22,449 bases of DNA from a virus, in the IMG/VR virus record IMGVR_UViG_3300035180_001237, positions 1 to 22,449 of that record, one strand, 5' to 3'. How positions within the stretch are numbered: position 1 is the first letter of the stretch; every line of letters starts with the position of its first letter. This document shows positions 7,531-14,330 of the stretch, piece after piece. The position numbers and the translations under genes were made by a program. The notes under the pieces were generated by a model. It was not told where the DNA came from, did not search any database, and saw only the letters and a program-made list of their open reading frames with translations.

Positions 7531-7779
7531 TTATTTCTTTTCTTCATTTAAAATAAAATCTTTTTTTGCTTTATTTTGATTAACACATAAAGCATATATT
7601 TTTTTATTTTCTATAATAACATTTATAAATTCAGCAGGAGTTCCAACTTTTGGTTTAATATATTCTTGGCAATCTTCCATAATTTCATTTGGAGCAATTA
7701 AAGTAGCTGTATTTACAACTTTTGGCATATTTGCACAACTAGATAATAAAAGTGTTAATAATAGGCTAATTTTAATCAT
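7531..7779 (-). CDS. Outer-membrane spanin lipoprotein (Rz1-like)
   Basis: An 82-residue lipoprotein. Its signal peptide (MIKISLLLTLLLSSCANMPK) has the lipobox LSSC, with the lipidated cysteine at residue 15. The mature part is about 68 residues and hydrophilic, with a proline-containing stretch and two further cysteines. Its ATG overlaps the stop of the inner-membrane spanin by 4 nt. This pairing, with a TM protein upstream and a lipoprotein immediately after, is the Rz/Rz1 arrangement that fuses inner and outer membranes in the final lysis step, and implies an outer membrane in the host. Sequence similarity among spanins is low, so the call rests on architecture. Confidence 0.8.
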   Translation of the reverse strand: MIKISLLLTLLLSSCANMPKVVNTATLIAPNEIMEDCQEYIKPKVGTPAEFINVIIENKKIYALCVNQNKAKKDFILNEEKK

Positions 7780-8162
7780 TTTATAGCATCCAATGAGTCG
7801 TTTAATGTTTTTAAATCAGTATTATTAATAGAGCAATCTTTACTATTTAATTGAGGATTGTCATGTATTAATTTATTAACTATTACAACCCTATCTTTAT
7901 AAACTGTTTCAATCTGTTTCTCTGCTTTAACTACTTCAATTGCTTTTTGTTGAATTAAACCTTGTTTTAATGCTTGTTGTTTTAATTCTTTATCTAGTGC
8001 TATATTATCAATATTTTGTTGAAAAATAACGCCTTTATTATAACCTAAATGATGAGAGTACATAATAGAACATATTAATAAAATTATAATAAGAATAATT
8101 TGACCTATTTTTGTTGAGAAAAAATCACTAATATATTTTAAAACTAATAAAATTATTGACAT
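7776..8162 (-). CDS. Inner-membrane spanin (Rz-like)
   Basis: A 128-residue protein with an N-terminal membrane anchor (residues about 18-36, IGQIILIIILLICSIMYS) and a periplasmic helical, Gln/Lys-rich region (about 55-105, with KELKQQALKQGLIQQKAI and EVVKAEKQIETV) that could form a coiled coil. It ends near CSINNTDLKTLNDSLDAIK, similar to the C-terminus of Rz-type proteins. It overlaps the lipoprotein gene by 4 nt. A promoter with TTGTTT and TATAAT lies directly upstream, so the pair can be expressed on its own, apart from endolysin. Confidence 0.8.
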   Translation of the reverse strand: MSIILLVLKYISDFFSTKIGQIILIIILLICSIMYSHHLGYNKGVIFQQNIDNIALDKELKQQALKQGLIQQKAIEVVKAEKQIETVYKDRVVIVNKLIHDNPQLNSKDCSINNTDLKTLNDSLDAIK

Positions 8163-8180
8163 ATTAAAACCTTTTTTATA

Positions 8181-8209
8181 ATTATATACTATTTATATAT
8201 AAAAAACAA
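8181..8209 (-). promoter_or_regulatory. Promoter of the spanin genes
   Basis: On the minus strand TTGTTT (8209-8204), 17 nt, TATAAT (8186-8181). The box context AATAGTATATAATTATAAA is nearly the same as in the portal promoter at 13645, which suggests one shared class for late minus-strand genes. Confidence 0.6.
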
Positions 8210-8265
8210 ATTTTTTTATTGTATTTTATATATTTTAATATATGATATAATAAAAAGGGTTATTT

Positions 8266-8535
8266 ATGTTTGATAATAAAATAATAGAAGCCATCACTTT
8301 ATCAAGTCAAGCACATCATTTAAACTGTATGCTTGCTATATGTGAAATATTTGATTTTGTTAAAGATGCAAATGCAAGATTTGAAAATACAATAATAAAT
8401 TTTAATAAAGAAGAAGATGGCACTGTATCATTATATAATAACACTCAATTAATAGTTAATTTAGATTTTTCATTTAGAACAAAAGAAGACATAGCAAAAT
8501 TACGTCTTCTTTTAATATATTTAGATAAACTATAA
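8266..8535 (+). CDS. Unknown 89-residue protein inside the lysis cassette
   Basis: I do not recognise this protein (MFDNKIIEAITLSSQAHHLN and on). It is soluble and helical at the start (residues 1-40), followed by a beta-rich part with VSLYNNTQLIVNLDFSFRTKED and a final helix. It is the only plus-strand gene between the spanins and endolysin and ends 8 nt from the membrane-protein gene on the other strand. A good ribosome binding site (AAAAAGGG) precedes the ATG. A lysis-timing or unrelated moron function is possible, but nothing in the sequence decides it. Confidence 0.65.
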   Translation: MFDNKIIEAITLSSQAHHLNCMLAICEIFDFVKDANARFENTIINFNKEEDGTVSLYNNTQLIVNLDFSFRTKEDIAKLRLLLIYLDKL

Positions 8536-8542
8536 ATAAAAA

Positions 8543-8830
8543 TTATTTAATAGGGTTTGTTGTATATTTTCTATTAATTATATTTAAGATGGCTATAATA
8601 ATAATAGCAGTAATATAATAATTCATGTTTAATGATTTAAGATATGACAATATATCTGATGTATTGTCTGATAATTGGTTATATAATTCAAACAAAACAC
8701 CAGGAACTGCAACAATAGCATTACCTATAATGGTTTTACTTTTATACCAAGCTTTTATCATTTGATCTTCTAATTCTTGCGGTATTTCTTCTAGTGAATC
8801 TTCATTTGGTGTAACTTCATCATTTTCCAT
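8543..8830 (-). CDS. Small membrane protein, holin candidate
   Basis: A 95-residue protein with an acidic N-terminus (residues 1-25, many Glu and Asp), a weakly hydrophobic region (about 34-50, TIIGNAIVAVPGVLFELY) and a clear C-terminal membrane segment (about 70-88, NYYITAIIIIAILNII) ending in Arg/Lys. It lies next to the endolysin gene on the same strand, 54 nt apart, with its own promoter. Position and TM content fit a holin or another lysis-regulating membrane protein, but the family is not recognised and the call is by context. Confidence 0.6.
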   Translation of the reverse strand: MENDEVTPNEDSLEEIPQELEDQMIKAWYKSKTIIGNAIVAVPGVLFELYNQLSDNTSDILSYLKSLNMNYYITAIIIIAILNIINRKYTTNPIK

Positions 8831-8853
8831 AATTTATCCTTTTTTTATATTTT

Positions 8854-8882
8854 ATTATAACGTGTAAAATATAAAAAATCAA
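8854..8882 (-). promoter_or_regulatory. Promoter of the holin-candidate gene
   Basis: On the minus strand TTGATT (8882-8877), 17 nt, TATAAT (8859-8854). It lies between the endolysin stop and the membrane-protein start. Confidence 0.5.
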
Positions 8883-8884
8883 TA

Positions 8885-9322
8885 TTAAATTATTTCTTCT
8901 AATGTACCACCATTTCTAAAATGTTTAATTGCTTCTGTATAGTCATTAATTCTTCCAGTATATTGAAAGTGTGCCATCTCTTTAAAATGGATCCAATCAT
9001 GACCCCAAAACAAACCTACCCCCCGACCAATTTGACCAATTTGACTCCATTTTGGAGAGTTCCAATCAGCTTTACCATCAACTAACGGTACAACGTCCAT
9101 CGCTACTTTAAAATTATGGAAAGAATAACCAGCACGAGCATTAGTTACTATATGTCCGGGTGTTGTTCTACCTTGGTTAAATAATGCATTTTGACTCTCA
9201 GCATCTCTATAAGTTGATGTTATTAATAAATCAATCCCTGCTTCCTTGCATTTTTCTAAAAAGTGATTAGCATATATTTGAACGATAGGATGTAAATCTT
9301 CTATTTTTCTACTGTTTATCAT
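8885..9322 (-). CDS. Endolysin, M15-type L-alanyl-D-glutamate peptidase
   Basis: A 145-residue cell wall peptidase. Zinc and catalytic residues are visible: TYRD near residue 37-40, then SFHNFKVAMDVVP with His69 and Asp76, and HFKEMAHFQ with Glu115 and His118. This is the pattern of VanY/CwlK/T5-endolysin-like peptidases that cut peptide stems of peptidoglycan. I start at ATG 9322 because a ribosome binding site (AAGGA) precedes it. A longer frame from 9400 would add 26 hydrophobic residues, has no such site, and would place its start in the promoter and repeat region, so the apparent signal anchor is probably false. With no signal, it needs a holin to reach the wall. Confidence 0.92.
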   Translation of the reverse strand: MINSRKIEDLHPIVQIYANHFLEKCKEAGIDLLITSTYRDAESQNALFNQGRTTPGHIVTNARAGYSFHNFKVAMDVVPLVDGKADWNSPKWSQIGQIGRGVGLFWGHDWIHFKEMAHFQYTGRINDYTEAIKHFRNGGTLEEII

Positions 9323-9350
9323 TGTTTTTATCCTTATTTTTCCTATAATT

Positions 9351-9379
9351 AGTATAACATAAAAAAATAAATAAAACAA
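9351..9379 (-). promoter_or_regulatory. Promoter of the endolysin gene
   Basis: On the minus strand TTGTTT (9379-9374), 17 nt, TATACT (9356-9351), 28 nt before the chosen endolysin start. Its -35 box lies inside the left methyltransferase repeat. Confidence 0.5.
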
Positions 9380-9457
9380 GTTTAAAATAATACTTGACAA
9401 TATTTTAAATTGGCTTAATATATATAATATAAAAAGAGGAAAAATAAAAATGAGTAA
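9368..9457 (+). repeat. 90-bp direct repeat, left copy (flanks methyltransferase)
   Basis: Matches 10513-10602 over 90 bases without gaps, with five mismatches by my count. It contains the TTGACA promoter, the ribosome binding site and the first codons (ATGAGTAA) of the methyltransferase. It also begins with TAAATAAAACAAGTTTAAAA, which in the right copy encodes the methyltransferase C-terminus, so the left copy carries a remnant of such an end. Confidence 0.9.
9394..9421 (+). promoter_or_regulatory. Cassette promoter before methyltransferase
   Basis: TTGACA (9394), 16 nt, TAATAT (9416). One of seven near-copies ahead of accessory genes in this window. Confidence 0.75.
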
Positions 9458-10535
9458 TAAATATAAATTAATAAAAGGTAACTCAATAGAAGAATTAAAG
9501 CAATTTCCAGATAACCATTTTGATAGTATAGTTACAGATCCACCTTATGAACTTGGTTTTATGGGTAAATCTTGGGACTCAACTAAAATTGCTTATAATG
9601 AAGAATTATGGAGTGAATGTTTTAGAGTATTAAAACCAGGTGGTCATTTAATAGCATTTTCTGGTTCAAGAACTTATCATCGTATGGCAGTAGCAATTGA
9701 AAATAGTGAGTTTGAAATACGCGATCAAATGCTATGGTTATATGGTACAGGCTTTCCAAAAAATTTAAATATTAGTAAAGCAATAGATGGTAAATTACAA
9801 GAAGTTCAAGTATATAGAGATACAAATTATGATGAAATTGATAAAAAAAGATTAGGAAAATTAAAACCATCAACAGAAGAAGCTAAACAATGGGATGGAT
9901 GGGGGACAGCTTTAAAACCAGCACATGAGCCAATGGTATTAGCAAGGAAGCCTTTATCTGAAAAAACAGTTTCTGAAAATGTATTAAAATGGGGTGTTGG
10001 TGGATTAAATATAGATGATTGTAGAGTTGAATATAAAGATATAAAAAACGATGTAACCAATCCAAATAATGATTTAGGTAGATGGCCAGCAAATTTAATT
10101 CATGATGGTAGTGAAGAAGTAAAAAAGATTTTTCCAAATGACAATTCAAGATTTTTTTATTGTGCAAAAGCAAGTAAAAAAGATAGAAATGATGGGTTAG
10201 ATAATTTTGAATTAAAAGGTAAAATATATAATGGAAATAATACACAATCAACAGTAGATGGATTTAAAAAATTAAGTGTAGAAGATAAATTTACTACTAA
10301 ACCATCAGCTAATAATCATCCAACTGTTAAACCTACTAATTTAATGGCTTATTTATGTAGATTAGTAACTCCACCTGGTGGAATTATATTAGATCCTTTT
10401 AATGGTAGTGGTAGCACTGGTAAAGCAGCAATAAGAGAAAATTTTAATTATGTTGGTATTGACTTATCACAAGAGTATTTAGATATAAGTAAATCAAGAA
10501 TAGATAATGAATTAAATAAAACAAGTTTAAAATAA
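9450..10535 (+). CDS. DNA methyltransferase, DPPY class (beta-type N6-adenine or N4-cytosine)
   Basis: A 361-residue orphan modification enzyme. Motif IV VTDPPYE lies near residues 28-34, and the SAM-binding motif LDPFNGSGSTG lies near 314-324, followed by NYVGIDLSQEYL. Motif IV before motif I defines the beta arrangement. The middle holds the likely target recognition part (about 120-290). A PTVKPTNLMAYL motif, typical of D21/N4-N6 enzymes, precedes motif I. No endonuclease gene is adjacent, so it likely protects phage DNA from host restriction. The gene is bounded by 90-bp direct repeats, and its last codons lie within the right repeat. The ribosome binding site AGAGGAAAAA is strong. Confidence 0.9.
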   Translation: MSNKYKLIKGNSIEELKQFPDNHFDSIVTDPPYELGFMGKSWDSTKIAYNEELWSECFRVLKPGGHLIAFSGSRTYHRMAVAIENSEFEIRDQMLWLYGTGFPKNLNISKAIDGKLQEVQVYRDTNYDEIDKKRLGKLKPSTEEAKQWDGWGTALKPAHEPMVLARKPLSEKTVSENVLKWGVGGLNIDDCRVEYKDIKNDVTNPNNDLGRWPANLIHDGSEEVKKIFPNDNSRFFYCAKASKKDRNDGLDNFELKGKIYNGNNTQSTVDGFKKLSVEDKFTTKPSANNHPTVKPTNLMAYLCRLVTPPGGIILDPFNGSGSTGKAAIRENFNYVGIDLSQEYLDISKSRIDNELNKTSLK

Positions 10536-10602
10536 TAGTTGACAATATTTTAAATTAGTTTAAAATATATAATATAACAAGAGGAAAAATAAAAATGAGT
10601 AA
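10513..10602 (+). repeat. 90-bp direct repeat, right copy
   Basis: Second copy of 9368-9457, covering the last codons of the methyltransferase, the next promoter and the first codons of the following gene. Recombination between copies would remove or add the methyltransferase as a clean 1145-bp unit. Confidence 0.9.
10539..10566 (+). promoter_or_regulatory. Cassette promoter before small unknown genes
   Basis: TTGACA (10539), 16 nt, TAAAAT (10561), with AAATTAGTT directly before the -10 box. It heads the group of four small genes. Confidence 0.75.
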
Positions 10603-10795
10603 AAAAGTAGAACTGTTACAAGAGATTAATGAATTAGTAAAATTATTTGAATATACTAGGCATACAAAAGAATTACTTGGTTTGAAAAGAAGATATAAAA
10701 TGTTAATGTGTGAATATGTTAGTGTTATAGATAAAGAAAAACCTAAATCTAAAAAGTGTCCGTTTGATTATGAAATTAATATTCTTAAAAAATAA
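10595..10795 (+). CDS. Unknown 66-residue helical protein
   Basis: Begins MSKKVELLQEINELVKLFEY and is mostly helix with a Lys-rich tail and two cysteines (MLMCEYV and KKCPFDYE). No family is recognised. It is the first gene after the promoter, with ribosome binding site AGAGGAAAAA. Its opening codons are shared with the methyltransferase through the direct repeat. Confidence 0.65.
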   Translation: MSKKVELLQEINELVKLFEYTRHTKELLGLKRRYKMLMCEYVSVIDKEKPKSKKCPFDYEINILKK

Positions 10796-10807
10796 AGGAG
10801 TATCAAA

Positions 10808-11086
10808 ATGAATAAAATTAAAGAAATATACTTAAATTATAAAATATTAATTAAATTAATAAAATATTTATCGTTATTAAGAGATAGTGAAAGAATAGAA
10901 ATTACAAAAATGTTAGATAATAAAGACTTTAATATAATTTTAAAAGAAATAAGAGATTGTATTAATTTAATTAAAGAAGATAATTACAAGTATAAAGATT
11001 TAGTGTTGGAGTCAATTAAACAATATATATATTCTGAGTTAATTTATAAAAAATATTATAAAGGAATATATAATGAGTCAAATTGA
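10808..11086 (+). CDS. Unknown 92-residue protein
   Basis: Starts MNKIKEIYLNYKILIKLIKY. It is strongly basic and helical with Ile/Leu/Lys periodicity (IKYLSLLRDSERIEITKML), so a coiled or DNA-binding helical bundle is possible, but no family is recognised. It is preceded by AAAGGAG and overlaps the next gene by 14 nt, which marks it as part of one operon. Confidence 0.65.
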   Translation: MNKIKEIYLNYKILIKLIKYLSLLRDSERIEITKMLDNKDFNIILKEIRDCINLIKEDNYKYKDLVLESIKQYIYSELIYKKYYKGIYNESN

Positions 11087-11093
11087 AGAAATA
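11060..11093 (+). repeat. 34-bp leader and start repeat, first copy
   Basis: The ribosome binding site and first seven codons (MSQIEEI) are repeated at 11285-11318 with a single mismatch. It marks local duplication of a gene start. Confidence 0.85.
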
Positions 11094-11279
11094 GTGAAAG
11101 AAAATAGTAAAGATAAAATAAATAAAGAAAAGGTATTAATTGATTTTGATTTATTTAAATCAATAATTCTTAATAAAACAAATTATAGAATAAAAGAAAC
11201 CCAAACAGGTATTGGTAATAATATTACTTTAATTATAAATGGAATTGAAATAGATATTACTAACTATACAGATTGGTAA
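11073..11279 (+). CDS. Unknown 68-residue protein, start shared with the next gene
   Basis: Starts MSQIEEIVKENSKDKINKEK, helical and charged, then a beta-rich end (GIGNNITLIINGIEIDITNY). The first seven residues and the ribosome binding site are copied in the gene at 11298. The two bodies then diverge, so the start has either been duplicated or exchanged. Function unknown. Confidence 0.65.
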   Translation: MSQIEEIVKENSKDKINKEKVLIDFDLFKSIILNKTNYRIKETQTGIGNNITLIINGIEIDITNYTDW

Positions 11280-11284
11280 ATTTA

Positions 11285-11318
11285 AAAGGAATATATTATG
11301 AGTCAAATTGAAGAAATA
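11285..11318 (+). repeat. 34-bp leader and start repeat, second copy
   Basis: Repeats 11060-11093 with one mismatch and supplies the ribosome binding site and start of the gene at 11298. Confidence 0.85.
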
Positions 11319-11435
11319 CTTAAAAATATTAAAGATGGTAGTGAAGATATAAAGGAGGTAAGTAAATTAAATGACTCTGAAAAAATAGATTATTATATTA
11401 AAAAATACAAAGAGTCAATTAAAGAAAATAAATAA
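11298..11435 (+). CDS. Unknown 45-residue protein
   Basis: A short frame (MSQIEEILKNIKDGSEDIK, ending KESIKENK) with a good AAAGGA ribosome binding site 6-8 nt from the ATG. It has the same seven-residue beginning as the preceding gene and is highly charged and helical. It ends just before a terminator, so it closes the cassette. No function can be given. Confidence 0.6.
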   Translation: MSQIEEILKNIKDGSEDIKEVSKLNDSEKIDYYIKKYKESIKENK

Positions 11436-11438
11436 TAA

Positions 11439-11464
11439 AATAGACCTAATTTAATAGGTTTATT
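11439..11464 (+). terminator. Terminator at the end of the small-gene cassette (bidirectional)
   Basis: A 10-bp inverted repeat (AATAGACCTA with TAGGTTTATT, loop of 6) followed by CTTTTT on the plus strand. The MuF gene converges on it from the other side. Confidence 0.75.
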
Positions 11465-11468
11465 CTTT

Positions 11469-12239
11469 TTAATAATCTTCTATCTCTTTATTATCTAACT
11501 CATTACCATCAGCATCTAATAATACTGCTAATAATGTGCATCTACATCTTGGATGTCCTGGTGGAGCATAACTACCTCCTGAAAACTCTTTATCTATATC
11601 AATTGATCCCTCACGTTCATTATGACGACATAATTGACTTACTTTTGAATCATGAGCAGTCCACCATTTTTTCTTTTTGATACCAACAGCCTTATAACTT
11701 ACTAGCCTAGCATCATTACTTGCTCTATTAGTTTCTGTTCTAGCTATCATTTCAGCACGATTAGGGCTAAAATTAAAAGAGTTTTCTAATTCTGTTGCTA
11801 ATGTATCATTAGACCAACCCTCATCCATTGCTTTTTGTATTAAATCACCTAAACCAGAATTAGTACCAATAATTATATTCATATCACCAGCTTCAGCAAA
11901 CATCTCATCAACTCTTTTTGTTGCATCTTTAACTGCTTGCTTTTTAACTTGATCTATTAAAAACTCATCGTTTTTATTTAAGCTTTTTAATGCTTCGTTT
12001 CCAGATTGTATATATACTTCCTCTAATGCTACCGTAACATCATATTTAGTTATTGGTAAATTACTATAATCTAAAAGTAATGCTGTCAATATCCATTGGT
12101 TTGTATCGCTTACATCTTCATTATCTTCTGACTTATTAATATTGCTATATTTACTTATAACATTATTAATTATATAATGTTTTTGACTATTTAAAAATGT
12201 TTGGATTGCTTTTTGTATTTTAGTACTACCATCTTCCAT
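11469..12239 (-). CDS. MuF-like / SPP1 gp7-type head morphogenesis protein
   Basis: A 256-residue protein, mostly helical over the first 150 residues. The C-terminal minor-head domain is marked by AEMIARTETNRASNDARL, then WWTAHDSKVSQLCRHNE and APPGHPRCRCTLLAVLLD. The cysteines and histidines of the last two motifs are the conserved core of the family. Such proteins are made just after the portal, enter the prohead with it, and may be ejected with DNA. The ATG at 12239 has no ribosome binding site, and the frame is open upstream to an A10 tract near the end of the portal gene. Synthesis as a portal fusion, or coupling to portal translation, is therefore possible. Confidence 0.88.
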   Translation of the reverse strand: MEDGSTKIQKAIQTFLNSQKHYIINNVISKYSNINKSEDNEDVSDTNQWILTALLLDYSNLPITKYDVTVALEEVYIQSGNEALKSLNKNDEFLIDQVKKQAVKDATKRVDEMFAEAGDMNIIIGTNSGLGDLIQKAMDEGWSNDTLATELENSFNFSPNRAEMIARTETNRASNDARLVSYKAVGIKKKKWWTAHDSKVSQLCRHNEREGSIDIDKEFSGGSYAPPGHPRCRCTLLAVLLDADGNELDNKEIEDY

Positions 12240-12268
12240 AAACTTTTTATCAAATGGTAGCTCATTAG

Positions 12269-13621
12269 TTAATAGTATCTTTTTTTTTTAAGGTCAACAC
12301 TATATGCTTTTTTAGAGTTATCGTCAACAATAGATTTAACATCATTAGGTACAACAGTTGTGTCTTGTGTTAATTCTTCATCTGATAAAGGATCTAATGA
12401 TAAATCTGCTCGTATTTCATTAATTTTTTTAATACCTGCTTCTACATATATTTTATCAATTTGAGCTTTAACCAATGGATCTGTTTCTAAATCTAAATTC
12501 CACTCAAATTTAATATCAGTATAACCAAAATAATTAATAATAATGCTATCAATAAGACCTTTTACCCATTGCATGATTGGTAAAAGTCCCTCTTCTTCTG
12601 CTATTTCTTTTGAAGTTTCTGATGTTGCTCTATTCATCTCTTTAACAAAACCTTGTGGATTTATTGAGAAAGTATAGCATATAATACGGGCTAACCATTC
12701 ATCAAATTCATTTTTTAAAGGCTCAGGCTTTGTATTAAAAGGTTGTACACCACTTGGAACAAATTTTGCTAATGATTTTGATTGATTTTGATTAATCTCA
12801 TCCCAATATAATTGGAATTTTCTAATTTGATCTGGGTTCCATTCATTAGGCGTTGAAAATATTAAATTTGGAGTATTACCCTCGCTATAATAAGATAGTT
12901 GCTGTAATGATTTACGGATCTGAGTATTTACAGTAACTAATATTTGCTCTACATGACTATAACCATATAATTTATTAGTTCTTATATTTCTTGGCTTATA
13001 TATTAATTCTCTATATGTATAATCTACTGCTGGAACACCCTTTAAAATTTGCTGGTATGCTGGGGAAGTATCATCAATTGGAGTACGACCATTACTATCA
13101 ATTACTTTTTTAATAGTTGAACCATCAATTAACTCTAATGAAAATAATTTACCACCATTAGTCATTCTTGGGTATAAAGTTGCTGCATCTATAACAAATA
13201 AATCTTCTAGTAAAGCACCTAACCATTCTTCAAATGTATGTTGTTTATCAGGTGAACTAAAAAAATTATTTAATTCTTCTGTTCTACTATCATAAATAAC
13301 ATCTTTATTATTTTTGTTATTAATTTTAAAATCATATTTTAATTTTTTAATTTGGTCTTTACGTGTTTCAATTATAATTCTTAAGATATCACAATTATCA
13401 GCTAATAATCTTAATTCTTTAAAGCCGTGTACTTCTTCTGCACGAGGTTGTATTTGTATATTTAATCCTGGTGTATAGTCATACTGTCTACCCTCTGCTT
13501 GTTGAGCCATTGGTTGAATTGGTTGTATTGGACTAAACCATGTATCAGGTTTAACACCCTGAACAATATATTTTGTTGATTGAGTTAATCTTTTTAAAAA
13601 ATTATCTTTCTTTTCACTCAT
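12269..13621 (-). CDS. Portal protein (HK97-type)
   Basis: A 450-residue portal subunit, the dodecameric ring through which DNA is packaged. It shows the family pattern: FKELRLLADNCDILRIIIET near residue 67, GYSHVEQILVTVNTQIRKSL near 225-245, ICYTFSINPQGFVKEMNRAT near 310-330 and NEIRADLSLDPLSDEEL near 405-421. The C-terminus is Lys-rich (DLKKKRYY) and encoded in part by ten A residues in a row. A promoter lies directly upstream (13645-13673) and the ribosome binding site is AAGG. Terminase and portal, normally adjacent, are separated here by a plus-strand cassette. Confidence 0.92.
   Translation of the reverse strand: MSEKKDNFLKRLTQSTKYIVQGVKPDTWFSPIQPIQPMAQQAEGRQYDYTPGLNIQIQPRAEEVHGFKELRLLADNCDILRIIIETRKDQIKKLKYDFKINNKNNKDVIYDSRTEELNNFFSSPDKQHTFEEWLGALLEDLFVIDAATLYPRMTNGGKLFSLELIDGSTIKKVIDSNGRTPIDDTSPAYQQILKGVPAVDYTYRELIYKPRNIRTNKLYGYSHVEQILVTVNTQIRKSLQQLSYYSEGNTPNLIFSTPNEWNPDQIRKFQLYWDEINQNQSKSLAKFVPSGVQPFNTKPEPLKNEFDEWLARIICYTFSINPQGFVKEMNRATSETSKEIAEEEGLLPIMQWVKGLIDSIIINYFGYTDIKFEWNLDLETDPLVKAQIDKIYVEAGIKKINEIRADLSLDPLSDEELTQDTTVVPNDVKSIVDDNSKKAYSVDLKKKRYY
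12280..12289 (-). promoter_or_regulatory. A10 tract near portal end, candidate frameshift site
   Basis: Ten A residues on the minus strand are read AAA AAA AAA Aga near the portal stop. A -1 slip leads through 14 open codons (including ILLTNELPFDKKF) into the MuF start, giving about 717 residues in total. The MuF frame has a stop directly before the tract, so any entry must be at the tract or at the SD-less ATG. A missing A in the assembly would look the same. Confidence 0.45.
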
Positions 13622-13644
13622 TTTAATTAACCTTTTTATTTATA

Positions 13645-13673
13645 ATTATATACTATTATAATAAGTTTGTAAA
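13645..13673 (-). promoter_or_regulatory. Promoter of portal / MuF genes
   Basis: On the minus strand TTTACA (13673-13668), 17 nt, TATAAT (13650-13645), 23 nt ahead of the portal start. It lies back to back with the plus-strand cassette promoter at 13687. Confidence 0.65.
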
Positions 13674-13686
13674 GATTAAATAATAG

Positions 13687-13714
13687 TTGACAATAAATTA
13701 AATTAGTTTAAAAT
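13687..13714 (+). promoter_or_regulatory. Cassette promoter of second accessory region
   Basis: TTGACA (13687), 16 nt, TAAAAT (13709), preceded by AAATTAGTT as in the other cassette promoters. Confidence 0.75.
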
Positions 13715-13739
13715 ATATAATAATAAAAGGAGAAATAAA

Positions 13740-13937
13740 ATGAACAGAGAAAAAAGCATTGATTACATAACACACTTATTCCCGTTAAATACTGAGATTG
13801 GTAAAGATATTGCATATGAAACAACTGGTAAAAGAGATAGTGACTATTCAAAATATAGTGACGACCAATTATTTAATATAGCATGTCAGCAATTGATTGA
13901 AGCTGGTGAAGAATTAAAGGATCATATTTATAAATAA
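13740..13937 (+). CDS. Unknown 65-residue protein
   Basis: Starts MNREKSIDYITHLFPLNTEI and contains SDYSKYSDDQLFNIACQQLI. It is soluble, acidic and helical. No family is recognised. Its ribosome binding site (AAAGGAGAAA) is strong and it is the first gene after the promoter. Confidence 0.65.
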   Translation: MNREKSIDYITHLFPLNTEIGKDIAYETTGKRDSDYSKYSDDQLFNIACQQLIEAGEELKDHIYK

Positions 13938-13989
13938 GCACACTAGCCAAATATATGAGAAATAAGATATTTTAAGAATAGGAGATATA

Positions 13990-14289
13990 ATGATAAAAGA
14001 AATTACAAAAGAAGATGCTATATTCTTTAAAAATTATTCAAAGGTAGTAAAATATAATAAAAATAGAACCGATAAAAATATTGAATTAATTAATGATATA
14101 GTTTTATGCACAAAAGATAAACACATAAATGAAATGATGGATATAATGGAATATGCTATTTTAGAAAAAGATTATACTAAAAAATATTTAGATCTTTATA
14201 AGAGTAAATATGATAACATTATATTATATTTTAAATTAAAAGGTGAGTTATCTTTAAATACAGTAGAAAAAATTAAACATAAAATTTAA
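13990..14289 (+). CDS. Unknown 99-residue protein
   Basis: Starts MIKEITKEDAIFFKNYSKVV and is helical, Lys/Ile-rich and without membrane segments. The end (LNTVEKIKHKI) slightly recalls the KSKI tail of the following genes, but weakly. Ribosome binding site TAGGAG precedes the ATG. Confidence 0.6.
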   Translation: MIKEITKEDAIFFKNYSKVVKYNKNRTDKNIELINDIVLCTKDKHINEMMDIMEYAILEKDYTKKYLDLYKSKYDNIILYFKLKGELSLNTVEKIKHKI

Positions 14290-14326
14290 GTTACTCTTAT
14301 CGATTTAATAATTGAGTAACGGGGGG
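14290..14326 (+). promoter_or_regulatory. Hairpin plus G6 ribosome binding site
   Basis: GTTACTC (14290-14296) pairs with GAGTAAC (14314-14320) across a 17-nt loop, and the stem abuts GGGGGG (14321-14326), five bases before the ATG at 14331. Six G in a row is striking in such AT-rich DNA. The stem could affect ribosome access or mRNA stability. Confidence 0.55.
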
Positions 14327-14330
14327 AAAC

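Noticed and set aside
8224-8251. Plus-strand promoter for the gene at 8266
   Set aside because: TATAAT is present at 8246, but the -35 box is poor and the start would fall in the ribosome binding site, so I did not list it.
8885-9400. Endolysin with an N-terminal signal anchor
   Set aside because: The extra 26 residues come from promoter and repeat DNA, and the ribosome binding site lies at the later ATG (9322).
9827-10251. Minus-strand frames inside the methyltransferase gene
   Set aside because: They lie wholly within a gene whose catalytic and SAM motifs are clear on the plus strand, and their products have no protein-like pattern.
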